Below are positions 41,577 to 49,812 of a stretch of 63,280 nt of DNA, one piece after another; positions within the stretch are counted from its first letter, which is position 1; each line of letters opens with the position of its first letter. This DNA is from Bacteroidales bacterium H3. GTDB lineage: Bacteria > Bacteroidota > Bacteroidia > Bacteroidales > Muribaculaceae. Location of the stretch: NCBI GenBank assembly GCA_001701135.1, contig DAAN01000010.1, positions 20,754-84,033 of the forward strand, written 5' to 3'. Both the position numbers and the translations under genes were made by a program. Below the pieces are notes generated by a model that was not told the DNA's origin, made no database searches, and saw only the letters and a list, made by a program, of their open reading frames with translations.

Positions 41577-42356
41577 ATGCAGACCGTACTTTTCCACGAT
41601 ACCATTTTCGGACCGATACATTCCCGTCGTCTGGGCACTTCACTCGGAGTGAATCTCACGCCCGACGACGGGAAAATCTGCTCCTTTGACTGCCTCTACT
41701 GCGAGGCGGGCTTCAACGCGCAGGGTGCCGGCACCACCGGTTTCACTCCCCGCGCCGAGGTGGCCCGTCTGCTCGGCCGGAAGCTGCAGGCCATGCACGC
41801 CGCCGGCGAACCCCTCGATGTCATCACTTTTTCGGGCAACGGCGAACCCACGCTCCATCCCGACTTCCCGGCCATCGTCGACGACACCCTGGCTCTGCGC
41901 TCGCGCTATTATCCGGAGGCAAAGGTGAGCGTGCTCACCAATTCCACCCGCATCTTCGATCCCGCGGTGGCCGCCGCGCTCAAAAAGGTCGACAACAACA
42001 TTCTGAAACTCGACTCGGCTCTCGATGATACCATCCGTGTGCTCGACAGGCCGAATTCGCCCGGTTTTACCGCCGATAAAGTGATAGAGTCGCTGAGGCA
42101 GTTCTCGGGCACCGGAATCATCCAGACCATGATGCTCCGCGGTGAGTGGGAAGGCAGGCACATCGACAACACAACCGACGCGGAGGTCAACGCTCTCATT
42201 GAGGCATACCGCCGCATCGCTCCGCGCGAGATCATGCTCTACTCCATCGACCGTCCCACACCTGCGCGCACTTTGGAAAAGATACCCGCCGAAGAGCTGC
42301 GTGCCATCGGCCAACGCATCCATGCCGCCACCGGCATTCCCGTGCAGGTCAACTGA
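41577..42356 (+). CDS. Radical SAM protein
   Basis: 259 aa. The cluster-binding cysteines are C35, C39 and C42 in ICSFDCLYCEAG (Cx3Cx2C). FSGNGEPTLHPDF is the GGE-like SAM site and VLTNSTR follows. Substrate unknown; the compact size suggests a small-molecule or activating enzyme. Starts 7 bp after frr. Confidence 0.88.
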   Translation: MQTVLFHDTIFGPIHSRRLGTSLGVNLTPDDGKICSFDCLYCEAGFNAQGAGTTGFTPRAEVARLLGRKLQAMHAAGEPLDVITFSGNGEPTLHPDFPAIVDDTLALRSRYYPEAKVSVLTNSTRIFDPAVAAALKKVDNNILKLDSALDDTIRVLDRPNSPGFTADKVIESLRQFSGTGIIQTMMLRGEWEGRHIDNTTDAEVNALIEAYRRIAPREIMLYSIDRPTPARTLEKIPAEELRAIGQRIHAATGIPVQVN

Positions 42357-42362
42357 TAAATA

Positions 42363-42404
42363 TTAAACAAGCGCTAACAAGACTTAAACAAGCTCTTAAA
42401 CAAG
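42363..42404. repeat. Four TTAAACAAG units at 10-12-bp spacing
   Basis: TTAAACAAG at 42363, GCTAACAAG at 42373, TTAAACAAG at 42384 and at 42396, in the gap before the LD-carboxypeptidase gene. Confidence 0.75.
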
Positions 42405-42413
42405 TTCCGGATC

Positions 42414-43334
42414 ATGCAGAAACTGAACGAAGGGGACCGGGTAGTCATCCTGTCGCCTGCATCAATCATCCATAAGGAATATGTGGAGGGCGCATGCGAA
42501 ACGCTGCGCCAATGGGGCTTCATGCCCCGGGTGATGCCCCACACGCTCGGCGCCTGCGGCTCCATGGCAGGAACCGTGGAGGAGCGGCTCGCCGACTTCA
42601 CCGACGCTCTGCGCGATCCCGAAGTGAAAGCAATCATCTGTTCGCGCGGAGGCTATGGCGCGGTGCATCTGTTGCCGCAGCTCGACAAGGTTCTTGCCGA
42701 ACCTCAGGTGCTCGGCCATCCCAAATGGCTGGTAGGGTTCAGCGACATTTCGGCCCTGCACGCCCTCTGGGGCAAGCATAAGCTTGAGTCGGTCCACGCC
42801 TCCATGACGAAGCATCTGGCCAACGGTCCCGGGATGCCAGAGAACCGCCGCCTGCTGGCGCTGCTCACCGGCGAAACCGATGAAGTGGTGCTCCCGTCGG
42901 GCTATTCAGGCTCTCCTTACGCCCGCAATATACCCGGCGTGGCCACCGGACGCGTCGTCGGAGGCAATATGGCTGTGATCGGCGGCCTGCTCGGCACTCC
43001 CTACAGTCAGATAGCCCCCGGCACCATACTCATGATAGAAGATATTGCCGAACCTATATATAAGGTGGAGCGTCTGCTGTGGCAACTGCGTCTGAGCGGC
43101 ATCCTCGACCGTCTTGCGGGGCTGCTCGTGGGGCAGTTCACCGACTACCGCAAGCCGTCGGCCGACTATGCCGACATGTATCAGATGATAACCCGGATGA
43201 CCGAGGGCGCCCCTTATCCCGTGGCAATGGATCTGCCGGCGGGGCATATCGACGATGACAACCGCCCGGTGCTGCTCGGACGCGACGCCACGCTCACCGT
43301 CACCGATGAAGGTGCCCGTCTTGAATATGTGTAA
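42414..43334 (+). CDS. LD-carboxypeptidase (peptidase family S66)
   Basis: Cytoplasmic hydrolase of murein tetrapeptides during cell-wall recycling, 306 aa. The nucleophile is Ser 110 in WLVGFSDISAL. The catalytic Glu/His are expected in IEDIAEPIYK and LPAGHIDDDN. CSRGGYGAVHLLPQLD is a conserved family stretch. No signal peptide. Confidence 0.93.
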   Translation: MQKLNEGDRVVILSPASIIHKEYVEGACETLRQWGFMPRVMPHTLGACGSMAGTVEERLADFTDALRDPEVKAIICSRGGYGAVHLLPQLDKVLAEPQVLGHPKWLVGFSDISALHALWGKHKLESVHASMTKHLANGPGMPENRRLLALLTGETDEVVLPSGYSGSPYARNIPGVATGRVVGGNMAVIGGLLGTPYSQIAPGTILMIEDIAEPIYKVERLLWQLRLSGILDRLAGLLVGQFTDYRKPSADYADMYQMITRMTEGAPYPVAMDLPAGHIDDDNRPVLLGRDATLTVTDEGARLEYV

Positions 43335-43350
43335 CCTCTAACTCAGAATT

Positions 43351-44130
43351 ATGAACGATCGCGAAAGAGCCGTTAACCCGCTGTTTTCCATCATCACCGT
43401 CACCTATAACGCCGAAAAGGAATTGCCGGTGACACTGGCGAGTGTCGACGCGCAGTCGTTCGGCATATATGAGCATCTGATTATCGACGGCGCCTCGCAC
43501 GACCACACCATGGAGATTGCGCGCAACCACGCAAACTGTCGCCGCAAGGTGTTTTCCTCGCCCGACAAGGGGCTGTACGACGCCATGAACAAGGGGCTGG
43601 CACGCGCCACAGGGGAATATGTGGTGTTTCTCAACGCCGGCGATGCGTTCCACTCCCCCAAGACTCTGCAGTGTGTGGCCGACACCATCATGGACAACGA
43701 TTTTCCCGGGGTGGTCTATGGTCAGACCGATCTTGTCGACGCCACCGGGCACCGGCTTGCCGGACGTCATCTTCAGGCGCCCGCGCGGTTGGACTACAAC
43801 TCGTTCCGCGACGGCATGGTGGTGTGTCATCAGGCATTTTTCGCCCTGCGCCGGATCACAGCCCCGTTTAATCTTCGCTTCCGTTTCTCGGCCGACTACG
43901 ACTGGTGTATCCGCGTGTTGCAGCATTCGCGCATGAATGTCTATATCGACGGTGTGCTGGTCGATTATCTCATGGAGGGGATGACCACGCGCAACCGGCG
44001 CGCGTCGCTGATCGAGCGCTTCCGCATCATGTGCTATTACTACGGCACCCTTCCTACCATAGGGCGTCATCTCAAATTCATACCGCGCTTTCTGCGGCGC
44101 CGCCGCTTCGAGAAAAAACTCACCTCATGA
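43351..44130 (+). CDS. Family 2 glycosyltransferase
   Basis: 259 aa, GT-A fold. FSIITVTYNAEKELPVTLAS at the N terminus, IIDGASHDHTMEIA, SPDKGLYDAMNKGL and FLNAGDAF are typical of WcaA/WbnJ-like transferases. The tail is basic. Its stop overlaps the next gene's start (ATGA). Not in a polysaccharide cluster; acceptor unknown. Confidence 0.92.
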   Translation: MNDRERAVNPLFSIITVTYNAEKELPVTLASVDAQSFGIYEHLIIDGASHDHTMEIARNHANCRRKVFSSPDKGLYDAMNKGLARATGEYVVFLNAGDAFHSPKTLQCVADTIMDNDFPGVVYGQTDLVDATGHRLAGRHLQAPARLDYNSFRDGMVVCHQAFFALRRITAPFNLRFRFSADYDWCIRVLQHSRMNVYIDGVLVDYLMEGMTTRNRRASLIERFRIMCYYYGTLPTIGRHLKFIPRFLRRRRFEKKLTS

Positions 44131-44432
44131 TTATTCTCAATACCACGTTCATCGTAGAGGATGCCCGGCTGGAGGAATTCTATGCCTGGGCACGCCACAC
44201 TTATCTCCCGGCCATGGATCTTGCGGGTATCTTCACCGACAAGGTGATGGCCCGTGTCACCACCCGTGTTGAGCCGGGTGCCACATCCGTGGCCATTCAG
44301 GCACGCACCGCATCCATCGAACAGGGACAGCGATGGCACGACGACACCGCCGCCATTCTGCGCGACGACCTTGTGGCGCGATTCAACGGCCAGGCGCTTT
44401 TCTTCACCACCTATATGGAAATCGTAGACTGA
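44127..44432 (+). CDS. DUF4286-type small protein
   Basis: 101 aa. Begins [18 protein letters not shown] and includes [12 protein letters not shown] at the end, as in DUF4286 proteins of Bacteroidetes (ferredoxin-like fold of dimeric barrels). Translation is probably coupled to the GT2 gene through the ATGA overlap at 44127-44130. Function unknown. Confidence 0.85.
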   Translation: MIILNTTFIVEDARLEEFYAWARHTYLPAMDLAGIFTDKVMARVTTRVEPGATSVAIQARTASIEQGQRWHDDTAAILRDDLVARFNGQALFFTTYMEIVD

Positions 44433-44437
44433 CCCGG

Positions 44438-45130
44438 ATGGATGCCAGAAACCATATCCCGAGCCGCGACATGGAAGCCGGCTCGCAGATTCATGAAAGC
44501 AACTCGGGACTGTCGGTCAGGCAGTTCCAGAGGGTGATCATGGGGGTTGACCCCGGCACCAATGTCATGGGCTACGGCATCCTCGGCATCGACGGGCGCC
44601 GGCCTCGGGCAGTGGCCATGGGAGTGATAAGGCTGTCGAAATATGAGGACCATTATATGCGCCTGCGGCGCATATTCGAGCGTGTGACTTCGCTAATCGA
44701 TCAGTATGTGCCCGACGAACTGGCCATCGAGGCACCATTTTTCGGTAAAAATGTGCAGTCGATGCTGAAACTGGGCCGCGCCCAGGGGGTGGCGATGGCC
44801 GCAGCGCTCGAGCGCGACCTCACTATCACCGAATATGAACCGAGAAAAATCAAGCAGGCCATCACGGGCAACGGCGCGGCATCGAAAGAGCAGGTGCAGG
44901 AGCTGTTGAGGCGCATCCTCGACATTCCCGCCGAACAGCTGTTGCCCGAGCTTGACGCCACTGATGCTCTGGCGGCAGCGCTGTGTCATTTTTATGAGAC
45001 TGCCAAAGCCGCTGCTATGCCGGCGGCTCCGCAGGGGAGTGCGGGCGGCGCTGCGATTCCTAAATCCACCCGCGGCAGTTCGTCGTGGGCGGCTTTTGTG
45101 GCCGCCAATCCTTCCCGCGTAAAGAAATAA
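44438..45130 (+). CDS. ruvC: Crossover junction endodeoxyribonuclease RuvC
   Basis: Resolves Holliday junctions with RuvAB. The RNase-H-like core starts at [16 protein letters not shown] (first catalytic Asp); [16 protein letters not shown] holds the catalytic Glu; [15 protein letters not shown] holds the last Asp pair. ATG 44438 gives 230 aa; ATG 44471 ([10 protein letters not shown]) is an equally possible start. The Ala/Ser-rich C-terminal tail is lengthened. Stop is 8 bp from the stop of the convergent rnhA. Confidence 0.95.
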   Translation: MDARNHIPSRDMEAGSQIHESNSGLSVRQFQRVIMGVDPGTNVMGYGILGIDGRRPRAVAMGVIRLSKYEDHYMRLRRIFERVTSLIDQYVPDELAIEAPFFGKNVQSMLKLGRAQGVAMAAALERDLTITEYEPRKIKQAITGNGAASKEQVQELLRRILDIPAEQLLPELDATDALAAALCHFYETAKAAAMPAAPQGSAGGAAIPKSTRGSSSWAAFVAANPSRVKK

Positions 45131-45138
45131 CAGTCAGA

Positions 45139-45858
45139 TCATTTTCTGCCGAAATCAGCCGGTATCTCGCCCCAGAGCGATGTGCTCCAGCGGAGTATGG
45201 GGTTGGTGGGGGTGTGGGTGCGGAGCCACACATTGGCGCGCGCTATCATCTCGAAAATGCGACGGTTGCGCTCGGTTGGCTCCAGCTTAGTGCGGCATCC
45301 GCGGTTGCGGACCCACGCCACGGCTGTGCCCGAGTCGGTGTAGATGGGGGTGGTGCCGTCGTTCTGTTTGAACAGCAATGCGAGCGCATGCACCAGGGCA
45401 AGGTATTCCGCTACGTTGTTAGTGCCGTCGGGCAGAGGGCCGACATGAAAGATCTCCTCTCCGGTCGCCACTTTCACGCCGCGGTACTCCATCACGCCGG
45501 GATTGCCTGCACAGGCGCCATCGGTGGCGATGGCCGACAGGTTGATTTCGGGGATTCTGGAGTAATCGGGATAAGAGGCCGGCCCGGAAACCGGCTGCGA
45601 CTTGGCGGAAACCGACACGCCGGGTTGTGCGGCCTCAACCGGACGGGCGGCCTCGCTGGTGTGCAGGGCGATGCGTGTGAGCAGTTCCTCCTCGGCGGCG
45701 CCGTCGCCGCGATATGCGCTGACGGCTGCATCCTGCGACGGGAATGCTTTGTATTTCGCGCCGGGAAAACCGTTGACCTGCTCGAAACAGTCATCCCAGT
45801 TGTCGTAGACACCGGGCTCACGACCTTCCCACACTACATAGTATTTCTGTTTTGCCAT
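45139..45858 (-). CDS. rnhA: Viroplasmin-RNase HI fusion
   Basis: Degrades RNA in RNA-DNA hybrids, 239 aa. Residues 1-50 form the viroplasmin/hybrid-binding domain (YYVVWEGREPGVYDNW). A linker runs from about 51 to 104. The catalytic acids are D113 (ATDGACAGNPG), E151 (NNVAEYLAL), D175 (YTDSGTAV) and D235 (PADFGRK). This domain order is common in Bacteroidetes. Follows the AlaDH-like gene by 5 bp. Confidence 0.93.
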   Translation of the reverse strand: MAKQKYYVVWEGREPGVYDNWDDCFEQVNGFPGAKYKAFPSQDAAVSAYRGDGAAEEELLTRIALHTSEAARPVEAAQPGVSVSAKSQPVSGPASYPDYSRIPEINLSAIATDGACAGNPGVMEYRGVKVATGEEIFHVGPLPDGTNNVAEYLALVHALALLFKQNDGTTPIYTDSGTAVAWVRNRGCRTKLEPTERNRRIFEMIARANVWLRTHTPTNPILRWSTSLWGEIPADFGRK

Positions 45859-45863
45859 GAGGA

Positions 45864-47036
45864 TCAGCTGAGTGAAAGGAGGATGTTGATGTCGGTGTAG
45901 CGGACACCTGCTATGGAGGCTACGCGGGCGTTGACGGCTTTGCCGAGGAATGTGAGCGCCGCCTGCTGTATGCCGTGGGTGAGCTGGATCGCGTTAGAGC
46001 AAGTGCCTTTTCCGGCAATGTCGTCGAGCAGGGTGATGAAAGTGTCGCTCAGCGCCATGGCGGCTGTGCGGGGCACCGCCGCGCCCACGTTGCAGTGGCA
46101 GCATCGGCGCCCGGCAAGCGGCGAGGCGGTTTTACTGCGCCCGAGGTCGATCAGGGGCATGGCGGGGAATGTGCGTCCCGGCTGTGAGGTGATATCGAAC
46201 ACCAGCACCCCTTTCTTCATTATTTTCTCCCCCTCGGAGTCAACTTCCACGCGACATTGCGACGAGGAGCATATGACCACGTCGGCAGTGTGGAGGGCGT
46301 TCTCGAGAGCGTTGGGATGGAGCGACGACCCAACAACGCCCTCGCCTAAGCGGCGCAGGGCGCGACGCAGGCGGTAGACGTCGTCGTCAAACATTTTCAC
46401 CGTGGCTCCCAGGCCGACGGCGCTTCGGGCGGCCGCGCAGGCGGCAAGGTCGCTTCCCAATACCACTACCTCGCACGGTATCACTCCGGCGATGCCTCCC
46501 AACAGGATTCCTTTGCCCCGCTCGGGGTCGGCCAGCATGGATGATGCCATGACCATGGCCGCGCGCCCGTCGATTTCCGAGAGGATGTCGGCAAAGGGGT
46601 GATGCCCTTCGTCGTCGGCGATGAGGTCGATGGCGATGTTGATGATATGCCGGTCGAGAAGTCGCCTGATTACTTCGGCTCCGTCATCGCGCCCGAGGTT
46701 GGCGAGGGTGAGCAGCAGAGCGCCGCGTCGCAGGCATGCGATGTCATTTGCCGGCAGGGGTGCCAGATGGATCACGATGTCAGCCTCGAGCGTTTCGGTG
46801 CGCGAGGCTATGACCGCTCCGGCGCGCATGTAGGCCGTGTCGGCATAGTGGATGTGGGCGGCGGCGTTCTCCTCGATCACCACTCTGAATCCGCGTCCGG
46901 TGAGAGCGCCGACAGCTTCGGGCGTCAGCGGGAAACGCTGTTCCGACGAGTTGACGCATCGCGGCAGACCTATCGAGAGCCGACGGCGTGCCACAGCTGT
47001 TTCCACAGCCTGTTCAAGCGGTGTGGGGGCGTTCAT
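45864..47036 (-). CDS. Alanine dehydrogenase/PNT-family protein, probably catalytically altered
   Basis: 390 aa. The overall plan of alanine dehydrogenase is clear: EQRFPLTPEAVGALTGRGF, GGIAGVIPCEVVVLG, and a Rossmann-type half. However, the positions that hold the substrate-binding Lys and catalytic His in known enzymes read IVIHLAPL (His for Lys) and LANLG (Asn for His). The dinucleotide loop reads LGSDLAACAA instead of GAGxxG. So it probably lacks alanine dehydrogenase activity. The ATGA overlap with aroK shows coupling. Function unknown. Confidence 0.7.
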   Translation of the reverse strand: MNAPTPLEQAVETAVARRRLSIGLPRCVNSSEQRFPLTPEAVGALTGRGFRVVIEENAAAHIHYADTAYMRAGAVIASRTETLEADIVIHLAPLPANDIACLRRGALLLTLANLGRDDGAEVIRRLLDRHIINIAIDLIADDEGHHPFADILSEIDGRAAMVMASSMLADPERGKGILLGGIAGVIPCEVVVLGSDLAACAAARSAVGLGATVKMFDDDVYRLRRALRRLGEGVVGSSLHPNALENALHTADVVICSSSQCRVEVDSEGEKIMKKGVLVFDITSQPGRTFPAMPLIDLGRSKTASPLAGRRCCHCNVGAAVPRTAAMALSDTFITLLDDIAGKGTCSNAIQLTHGIQQAALTFLGKAVNARVASIAGVRYTDINILLSLS

Positions 47037-47572
47037 GACTCAGGTATGAATTTACGGATGAAGAATCGGCACGACGCCTCGACTTCGGCCGGGCTTTCGA
47101 GCAGATCGGAAGGGAATGTGTGGCGCGCCCGGGAGTAGAAGGGTTCGCGGGCGGCGGTCTCCGAGGCGATGTAGGCTTCGAGGTCGGAGTGCGACATGCC
47201 GTTGAGCTTCGGGCGGGTGGCCTGCGCCACAATCAGGCGCCGCAGCAGGGTGTCGGGGCGCGCCTGGAGCCACACGGTGATGCCAGCGGCGTTCATCCTG
47301 TCCATGTTGTCGAAGAAACAGGGCGTGCCGCCGCCGCACCCGATGATCACATTCTCAAGCGGGAGCACTTCGTCGAGGGCTTCACGTTCCATCTGCCGGA
47401 ATACCTTCTCTCCATAATTGGCGAAGATGCGGGGAATCGACATGCCGGCCCGGCGCTGGATCTCGTCGTCGAGGTCGAGATAGCGCCAAAGGGGCATACG
47501 GGCTTCGAGGGCACGCCCCAAGGTGGTTTTGCCGGTGCCCATAAAGCCCAGAAGGAAAACAGGTGAAGCCAT
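47033..47572 (-). CDS. aroK: Shikimate kinase
   Basis: Phosphorylates shikimate, 179 aa. P-loop GFMGTGKTT (residues 9-17), LDLDDEIQRRAGMSI with the shikimate-binding Asp, GCGGGTP near residue 78 and the ATP-lid ATRPKLNGMSH. Its stop overlaps the AlaDH-like start. Confidence 0.96.
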   Translation of the reverse strand: MASPVFLLGFMGTGKTTLGRALEARMPLWRYLDLDDEIQRRAGMSIPRIFANYGEKVFRQMEREALDEVLPLENVIIGCGGGTPCFFDNMDRMNAAGITVWLQARPDTLLRRLIVAQATRPKLNGMSHSDLEAYIASETAAREPFYSRARHTFPSDLLESPAEVEASCRFFIRKFIPES

Positions 47573-47596
47573 ATGCTCTGTGCCGGATCGTGGGGA

Positions 47597-48058
47597 TTAT
47601 TTTGCGGATTTCTCTTTCAGCAGGTCGCGGATCTCGGTGAGGAGTTCCTGATCCTTCGAGAGGATTTCCAGTTCTGTGGGACCGGCGGGAGCTGCTTCGG
47701 CAGCCTCTTCCTCGGCTTTCTTTGTGGCCGATTTGAGTTTGTTCATGAACCGGATGGCCATGAAGATGCAGAGGGCGATGATGATGAAATCGACAATGCT
47801 CTGCACAAACACGCCCCAGGTGAGTGCCACTTCGGGGCTGACTATATCCTGCCCGTTCATCACGGCCTCGCGGAGCACCATTTTCTTGTCGGTGAAATTC
47901 ACGCCGCCGGTGAGCAGTGTCACCAGAGGCATGATTACGTCGTTGACCAGAGAGCTGACGATTTTGCCGAAGGCACCGCCGACGATAACACCGACGGCCA
48001 TGTCGACAACGTTGCCTTTCATTGCGAATTCCTTGAATTCCTGAATAAATTTACCCAT
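47597..48058 (-). CDS. mscL: Large-conductance mechanosensitive channel
   Basis: Inner-membrane emergency valve, 153 aa. [20 protein letters not shown] start, TM1 with [20 protein letters not shown], a periplasmic loop with [11 protein letters not shown]2 at about residues 88-112 and a charged C-terminal helix with [12 protein letters not shown]. Between aroK and a Gly/Tyr/Gln-rich membrane protein. Confidence 0.96.
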   Translation of the reverse strand: MGKFIQEFKEFAMKGNVVDMAVGVIVGGAFGKIVSSLVNDVIMPLVTLLTGGVNFTDKKMVLREAVMNGQDIVSPEVALTWGVFVQSIVDFIIIALCIFMAIRFMNKLKSATKKAEEEAAEAAPAGPTELEILSKDQELLTEIRDLLKEKSAK

Positions 48059-48097
48059 GGAGCAGATGTTTGAAAAAATTAGGAAGTGAGTTTATGC

Positions 48098-48667
48098 TCA
48101 GAGATCGTAGAAGAGAATATCAGAGGCTGCGTTGAGAGCAATCAGCACCGTGATGATCAGCGGGATAAGAACCAGCGAGATAACCACTCCGGCTATTGCC
48201 AGTCCGCGCGGACGCGAGAAGAGGCCGATGAACGAGAACACGGCACCCACCAGCCATACTATCCAGCCGGCAATGGGAATCCAGCCGCAGAATATGCTCA
48301 ACAGGGCGAAGATAAAGCCTATGATGCCCATGGAGTTGGAGCGGGGCTGCTGTACGCCGTAGGGCTGCCAGGGCTGTGGCGCCGGTTGCTGTCCGTAGCC
48401 ATAAGGAGGCTGCTGCTGACCGTAGCCGTAGGGCTGCGACTGAGGCGGCTGTTGCCCGTAGCCATAAGGTGGCTGCTGCTGAGCACCGTAGCCGTAGGGC
48501 TGCTGCGGTTGTCCCTGCCAGGTCTGCTGACCGGGCGCGCCGGGCTGACCGGGGCAGGGCTGCTGTCCGGACTGACGGGAAGCATATTCTCCCCACCGTT
48601 CTCCCTGAGTTTCCTCGGGAGAGCGACGGGGCGGATAGGGCGGAGGAGTGTTGGGTTGATTGCTCAT
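48098..48667 (-). CDS. Pro/Gln/Gly/Tyr-rich protein with two membrane segments
   Basis: 189 aa. Residues 1-108 are low-complexity with repeated PYGYGQQ-like units (at least five). Two hydrophobic segments follow (about 113-143 and 150-180) with GIIGFIFALLSIFCGWIP and SFIGLFSRPRGLAIAGVV. The layout, disordered tail plus DUF4190-like membrane hairpin, is common, but the function is unknown. The repeat unit makes the gene prone to length variation. Confidence 0.8.
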   Translation of the reverse strand: MSNQPNTPPPYPPRRSPEETQGERWGEYASRQSGQQPCPGQPGAPGQQTWQGQPQQPYGYGAQQQPPYGYGQQPPQSQPYGYGQQQPPYGYGQQPAPQPWQPYGVQQPRSNSMGIIGFIFALLSIFCGWIPIAGWIVWLVGAVFSFIGLFSRPRGLAIAGVVISLVLIPLIITVLIALNAASDILFYDL

Positions 48668-48732
48668 ATTATATATAATGCAATTCTGCCGGTAATGTTT
48701 CGGCCGGGATGATTTTCGGGGTTGCGGACGGA

Positions 48733-49773
48733 TTATTCCACGGTCCAGGTGTCGCCTGCAAGGATCATGTCGCGGAGCGATTTGAAGCCTTTGCGGGAGC
48801 GCACTTCCTCGACCTGTGCGGCAACTTCCTGATCATAAGCGGGTGCGTCGACGTCGCGGATCACACCTACAGCCACCGGGAGCGCGGTGCCATCCATCAT
48901 GGCCAGCTGCTGGTGGAGGAAGTTCTGGGGCGTGTGGGCGTCGTGCACGAGGACGTCGTCGAGGGTGTATCCGTCCTTGCCGATTTCAACGGCTTTGAGG
49001 AAGAATCCGTCGCGCACCAGACCCTTTTCGTTCTCCTTGCCGAAAAGCATTTTCTGCCCATGGACGAGGTGGATGGTGCGGTCGGCGCGGTGCTCCTTGT
49101 CGGTGATTGCCGAGTGGATGCCGTTGTTGAAAATCATGCAGTTCTGCAGGATCTCCACCACGGAGCATCCGGTGTGGCGGGCGGCTGCGAGCATCACTTC
49201 GCGCGAGCCTGTGAGATCCACGTCAATGGCACGGGCGAAGAAATTGCCGCGGGCGCCGAACACCAGTTCTGCCGGGATGAAGGGATCCTCGGTGGTGCCG
49301 TAGGGCGATGATTTCGACACGAAGCCGCGGGCCGAGGTGGGGGAGTACTGTCCCTTGGTGAGGCCGTAGATGCGGTTGTTGAGCAGCATGATGTTGATGT
49401 CGACGTTGCGGCGCACTGCATGGATGAAGTGGTTGCCGCCGATGGCCAGGCCGTCGCCGTCGCCCGAAATCTGCCATACGGTCATCGCAGGGTTGGCCAC
49501 TTTGAAGCCGGTGGCGACTGCCGCGCCGCGACCGTGGATGGTGTGGAAGCCGTAGGTGTTCATGTAGTAGGGGAGTCGCGACGAACATCCGATACCCGAG
49601 ATTACGGCGGTCATGTGGGGAGCCACGCCATATTCGGCCATGGCCTTGTGGAGAGAGTTGAGGATGGCGTGGTCGCCGCAGCCGGCACACCAGCGCACGG
49701 GGCTGGCGTTTTTGTAGTCCGATGCTTTATATGCTTCACAGGGCTGACCCTGCTGCTTTTCGTTACATTCCAT
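48733..49773 (-). CDS. korB: 2-oxoacid:ferredoxin oxidoreductase subunit beta
   Basis: Thiamine-diphosphate and Fe-S subunit for CoA-dependent oxidation of 2-oxoglutarate or a similar acid, 346 aa. ATG 49773 is used; a TTG at 49782 would add three residues. WCAGCGDHAIL and GIGCSSRLPYYM supply cluster cysteines. WQISGDGDGLAIGGNH with the following LLNNRIYGLTKGQ is the thiamine-diphosphate site. Begins 39 bp after korA; the substrate (2-oxoglutarate versus others) is inferred from family similarity. Confidence 0.93.
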   Translation of the reverse strand: MECNEKQQGQPCEAYKASDYKNASPVRWCAGCGDHAILNSLHKAMAEYGVAPHMTAVISGIGCSSRLPYYMNTYGFHTIHGRGAAVATGFKVANPAMTVWQISGDGDGLAIGGNHFIHAVRRNVDINIMLLNNRIYGLTKGQYSPTSARGFVSKSSPYGTTEDPFIPAELVFGARGNFFARAIDVDLTGSREVMLAAARHTGCSVVEILQNCMIFNNGIHSAITDKEHRADRTIHLVHGQKMLFGKENEKGLVRDGFFLKAVEIGKDGYTLDDVLVHDAHTPQNFLHQQLAMMDGTALPVAVGVIRDVDAPAYDQEVAAQVEEVRSRKGFKSLRDMILAGDTWTVE

Positions 49774-49812
49774 AAAGTTCAAAGTCTTGAATGTGAGTGA
49801 AAATGAGAAGGA

